A stretch of 8,111 nucleotides of DNA from B75-G9 sp964564905 (GTDB lineage Archaea > Hadarchaeota > Hadarchaeia > Hadarchaeales > Hadarchaeaceae). The DNA is taken from assembly GCA_964564905.1 (NCBI GenBank), contig CAZMCI010000041.1, positions 1 through 8,111 of the forward strand, given 5' to 3'. Below, piece by piece: positions 6,060-8,111 of this stretch. A model generated the notes under the pieces. It saw nothing but the letters and a program-made list of their open reading frames with translations, was not told the DNA's origin and did not search any database. Every line of letters starts with the position of its first letter. The first letter of the stretch is position 1. The translations under genes were made by a program, and so were the position numbers.

Positions 6060-6067
6060 TCACCTCC
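6060..6067 (-). promoter_or_regulatory. Near-ideal Shine-Dalgarno GGAGGTGA
   Basis: Eight bases complementary to the conserved 16S rRNA 3' end, six bases before the ATG at 6053. It is the strongest ribosome-binding site in the window and marks 6053 as a true start. Confidence 0.8.
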
Positions 6068-6089
6068 ACTTTCCACTCTCGTGCCTGCT

Positions 6090-6097
6090 TAATTAAA
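6090..6097 (-). promoter_or_regulatory. TATA box of the unknown minus-strand gene
   Basis: TTTAATTA on the minus strand. About 25 bases on, transcription would begin near 6068, just before GGAGGTGA, giving a leader of roughly 15 bases. Confidence 0.5.
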
Positions 6098-6183
6098 TCT
6101 CAGTAGAAGAAGCTGGAGGGCACTCTGAGGTAGAAACATACTCTTGATATTGCGGGAACTTGGCCCGAGATACGACTGCTTAG

Positions 6184-6197
6184 CAAATCTTTAAGTA
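6184..6197 (+). promoter_or_regulatory. BRE/TATA box of argB-argD
   Basis: CAAATC (6184-6189) plus TTTAAGTA (6190-6197). The expected transcription start is near 6218, downstream of the ATG at 6212 and 15 bases before the ATG at 6233. This bears on the choice of argB start. It shares the 144-base divergent spacer (6068-6211) with the promoter of the unknown gene. Confidence 0.5.
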
Positions 6198-6232
6198 AAT
6201 AATGTAAATTAATGAAATCGAAGCGTGATGGA

Positions 6233-7117
6233 ATGCAGGATCGTGCCAAGGTAATGCTGGAAGCCCTTCCCTTCATCCAAGAATTCCACGGCAAGACCCT
6301 AGTCATCAAACTCGGAGGCAGCGTTCTCGGCGAGGATAAAATGCTCGATTCCCTTCTCAAGGATGTTGTCTTACTCAATCTGTTTGGGATGAAGATAGTG
6401 CTGGTTCACGGTGGAGGTCCGGAGATAACCGAGGAAATGCGCAAACTTAAGATAAAACCAAAGTTCATCGAAGGACTTCGCGTGACCGACGAGAAAACGA
6501 TAGAAATCCTGCACGAGCAACTGGCCGGAAAGATCAACAAGCAGATAGTGCTTGGGATCAATCAACACGGAGGGAAGGCATTTGGAATCTCCGGGGTGGA
6601 TGGAAATCTAATCCGTGCGCGCAAGTTGATTTACAAAACCACCAGCAGTGGAGGAAAAGAAGTGGAGGTGGATCTGGGATTTGTCGGGGAGGTGGAAAAG
6701 GTGGAGCCAGCCATCATTAACAACCTCCTCAAAAGCGGGTGTATCCCAGTGGTCGCACCCATAGGTGTGAATGGGGAGGGACGCAGTCTCAACATAAACG
6801 CCGACATAGCTGCGGCTGAGATAGCGATAGCGATAAAGGCCAAAAAACTCATCCTGCTCACGGATGTTTTGGGCGTCATGCACAACCCGAATGACGAAAA
6901 GACGTTGATACCAACATTGACTATCGAGGAGGCACAAAAACTGATTCAAGAGGGTGTAATCAAAAAGGGCATGATTCCAAAAGTGGAAGCCTGCTTAAAA
7001 GCGGTTCGTGGGGGCGTTGAACGGGCCCACATTCTAAAAGGTACAACACCCCACGTCCTTTTGCTTGAAATATTGACCAAAAGCGGCGTTGGCACGATGA
7101 TAGAGCGGGGAAAATGA
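6233..7117 (+). CDS. argB: N-acetylglutamate kinase
   Basis: Phosphorylates N-acetylglutamate with ATP, the usual control point of the acetylated arginine pathway. It is an amino-acid kinase fold of 294 residues from ATG 6233; ATG 6212 would add seven. I chose 6233 because MQDRAKVMLEALPFIQEF matches the usual family N-terminus, GTGAT lies three bases upstream, and the TATA box predicts a transcript start between the two ATGs. From 6233, catalytic Lys26 is in VIKLGGS, HGGGP is 59-63, substrate Arg83 is in GLRVTD, Asn187 and Asp191 are in LNINAD, and Lys250 is in KKGMIPK (family usually GGM). GISGVDGNLI has Val where Lys is common. The N-terminal helix before the first strand and the end SGVGTMI match hexameric, arginine-inhibited kinases, so feedback inhibition is likely by inference. 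argD follows with no gap. Confidence 0.95.
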   Translation: MQDRAKVMLEALPFIQEFHGKTLVIKLGGSVLGEDKMLDSLLKDVVLLNLFGMKIVLVHGGGPEITEEMRKLKIKPKFIEGLRVTDEKTIEILHEQLAGKINKQIVLGINQHGGKAFGISGVDGNLIRARKLIYKTTSSGGKEVEVDLGFVGEVEKVEPAIINNLLKSGCIPVVAPIGVNGEGRSLNINADIAAAEIAIAIKAKKLILLTDVLGVMHNPNDEKTLIPTLTIEEAQKLIQEGVIKKGMIPKVEACLKAVRGGVERAHILKGTTPHVLLLEILTKSGVGTMIERGK

Positions 7118-8111
7118 ATGAAGATCGAAAATCCGAGTGATCGTCATCTTGCCCACACCTACAACCGACAACCTCTTGTGCCCGTCAGAGGGAGGGGAAT
7201 GTATCTCTGGGATTCCAAAGGTAAAAGATATACGGATTTTGTGGGGGGGATTGCGGTCTGTTTACTGGGGCACTCCCACCCTGCTCTGGCGAAAGCCATT
7301 TGCACGCAGGCGAAGAAGTTGATGCACGTCTCTAACTTATATCGCATCCGACCACAAGAGGAGCTGGCCGCTTTACTCGCTCGGATTACCCCGAAATCCG
7401 TAGAAAAATTTTTCTTTTGCAACTCCGGAGCGGAGGCCGTTGAAGGAGCTTTCAAGCTGGCCATAAAGCATACCCGGCGCTCCCGCATCATCACCATGGA
7501 GGGTTCCTTCCATGGCAGGACCATAGCCGCCCTCGGCGCCACTTGGAATCCCCCATACCGAAAACCATTTGAGGCGCTCATCCCCCAAGTTTTCGATTTT
7601 GTGCCATTTGATGATTTATCCGCGGTTGAACGCGTGATAAGTGACCAAACCGCCGCCGTTGTGGTCGAACCAGTGCAGGGAGAGGGCGGCGTGAACGTGC
7701 CATCGGACGATTTCTTACCCGGACTAAGAAAGCTATGCGATGAGTACGGTGCGATGCTCATCTGCGACGAGGTTCAAACTGGAATCGGTCGCACTGGAAA
7801 ATGGTTCGCCTGCCAGCATTGGAAGGTTGACCCGGATGAGCTCACGATGGCAAAAGCTCTCGGGGGTGGATTTCCCATCGGGTGCTTTGGGGCAAGAAAG
7901 GAGGTGATGCGTTCCTTTTCGCCGGGAAATCATGCATCCACATTTGGGGGAAATCTGCTCGCATGCGAAGCCGCAAAAGCCGTGATACGGACGGCGATGA
8001 AGGAAAATCTTCCACGGCGGGCCGCTAAGCTCGGAAAATACTTCAAAAAGCGGCTGATTGAGCTTGCAGAAAAACATCGGCAGGTGAAGGATGTAAGAGG
8101 GCTTGGCCTGC
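7118..8111 (+). CDS. argD: Acetylornithine aminotransferase, 3' partial
   Basis: A class III PLP aminotransferase, converting N-acetylglutamate semialdehyde and glutamate to N-acetylornithine and 2-oxoglutarate. The frame is open from ATG 7118, directly after the argB TGA, to the window edge: 331 codons, so about 60 residues are missing. Features are GHSHP (51-55), CNSGAEAVEGAFKLA (101-115), SFHGRT (130-135) with Phe131-His132 near the cofactor, VVVEPVQGEGG (181-191), ICDEVQTGIGRTG (215-227) with cofactor-binding Asp217, MAKALGGGFPIG with Schiff-base Lys246, and STFGGN. It ends at VRGLGL. ArgD commonly reads EANEAA where this has EAVEGA, a form seen in GABA-type relatives; LMHVSNLY and the operon favour ArgD. 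It could also serve lysine synthesis as a dual-specificity enzyme. Translational coupling to argB is likely. Confidence 0.93.
   Translation, partial: MKIENPSDRHLAHTYNRQPLVPVRGRGMYLWDSKGKRYTDFVGGIAVCLLGHSHPALAKAICTQAKKLMHVSNLYRIRPQEELAALLARITPKSVEKFFFCNSGAEAVEGAFKLAIKHTRRSRIITMEGSFHGRTIAALGATWNPPYRKPFEALIPQVFDFVPFDDLSAVERVISDQTAAVVVEPVQGEGGVNVPSDDFLPGLRKLCDEYGAMLICDEVQTGIGRTGKWFACQHWKVDPDELTMAKALGGGFPIGCFGARKEVMRSFSPGNHASTFGGNLLACEAAKAVIRTAMKENLPRRAAKLGKYFKKRLIELAEKHRQVKDVRGLGL

Noticed and set aside
6150..6166. CGGG/CCCG inverted repeat upstream of argB as an operator or attenuator
   Set aside because: The stem is only four bases with a 7-base loop, which is expected by chance in this composition.
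7159..7761. 200-codon minus-strand open frame inside argD
   Set aside because: It is a shadow of argD: the plus-strand frame carries all aminotransferase motifs, while this one is low-complexity Ser/Pro/Ala-rich.

Overview
The window is best read as archaeal chromosome from a draft or single-cell assembly, since there is a 10-base N gap at 583-592. Archaeal signs are an EngB-type GTPase beside a MoaD/ThiS-like protein, TATA/BRE-like boxes about 25 bases before the likely transcript starts, and GGTGA or GGAGGTGA ribosome-binding sites. The lineage cannot be named from this window. The predicted enzymes are not strongly acidic, which argues against a salt-in halophile.

Left part (1-1723): the end of a secreted, membrane-anchored transglutaminase-like protein on the plus strand, interrupted by the N gap. 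Convergent to it is a minus-strand pair: a MoaD-like beta-grasp protein that lacks the family's terminal Gly-Gly, followed by the GTPase EngB. EngB's 3' end overlaps the transglutaminase-like gene by 60 bases. A 161-174 base divergent intergenic region then separates this pair from the arginine genes.

Centre and right (about 1845-8111): an arginine biosynthesis cluster on the plus strand in the order argG, argC, argJ, [inserted gene], argB, argD. It covers the acetylated route: N-acetylglutamate kinase (ArgB), N-acetylglutamyl-phosphate reductase (ArgC), acetylornithine aminotransferase (ArgD) and ornithine acetyltransferase (ArgJ), which recycles the acetyl group. ArgG acts later, turning citrulline and aspartate into argininosuccinate. 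argG/argC overlap and argB/argD abut, so each pair is probably translationally coupled. argJ and argB appear to have their own promoters. argD runs off the right edge.

The common argC-J-B-D order is interrupted between argJ and argB by a minus-strand gene of unknown function (5440-6053). It has a near-ideal Shine-Dalgarno, a TATA box, and a 35-codon signal-peptide/membrane-anchor ORF. A stop codon and a one-base frame change then separate that ORF from a 166-residue acidic, tyrosine-rich, helical body containing an internal duplication. This gene and its frame break are the most unusual part of the window. Other points of note are a two-residue expansion just before the catalytic threonine of ArgJ and the missing Gly-Gly in the MoaD-like protein. 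No RNA gene, CRISPR array or transposase was seen.
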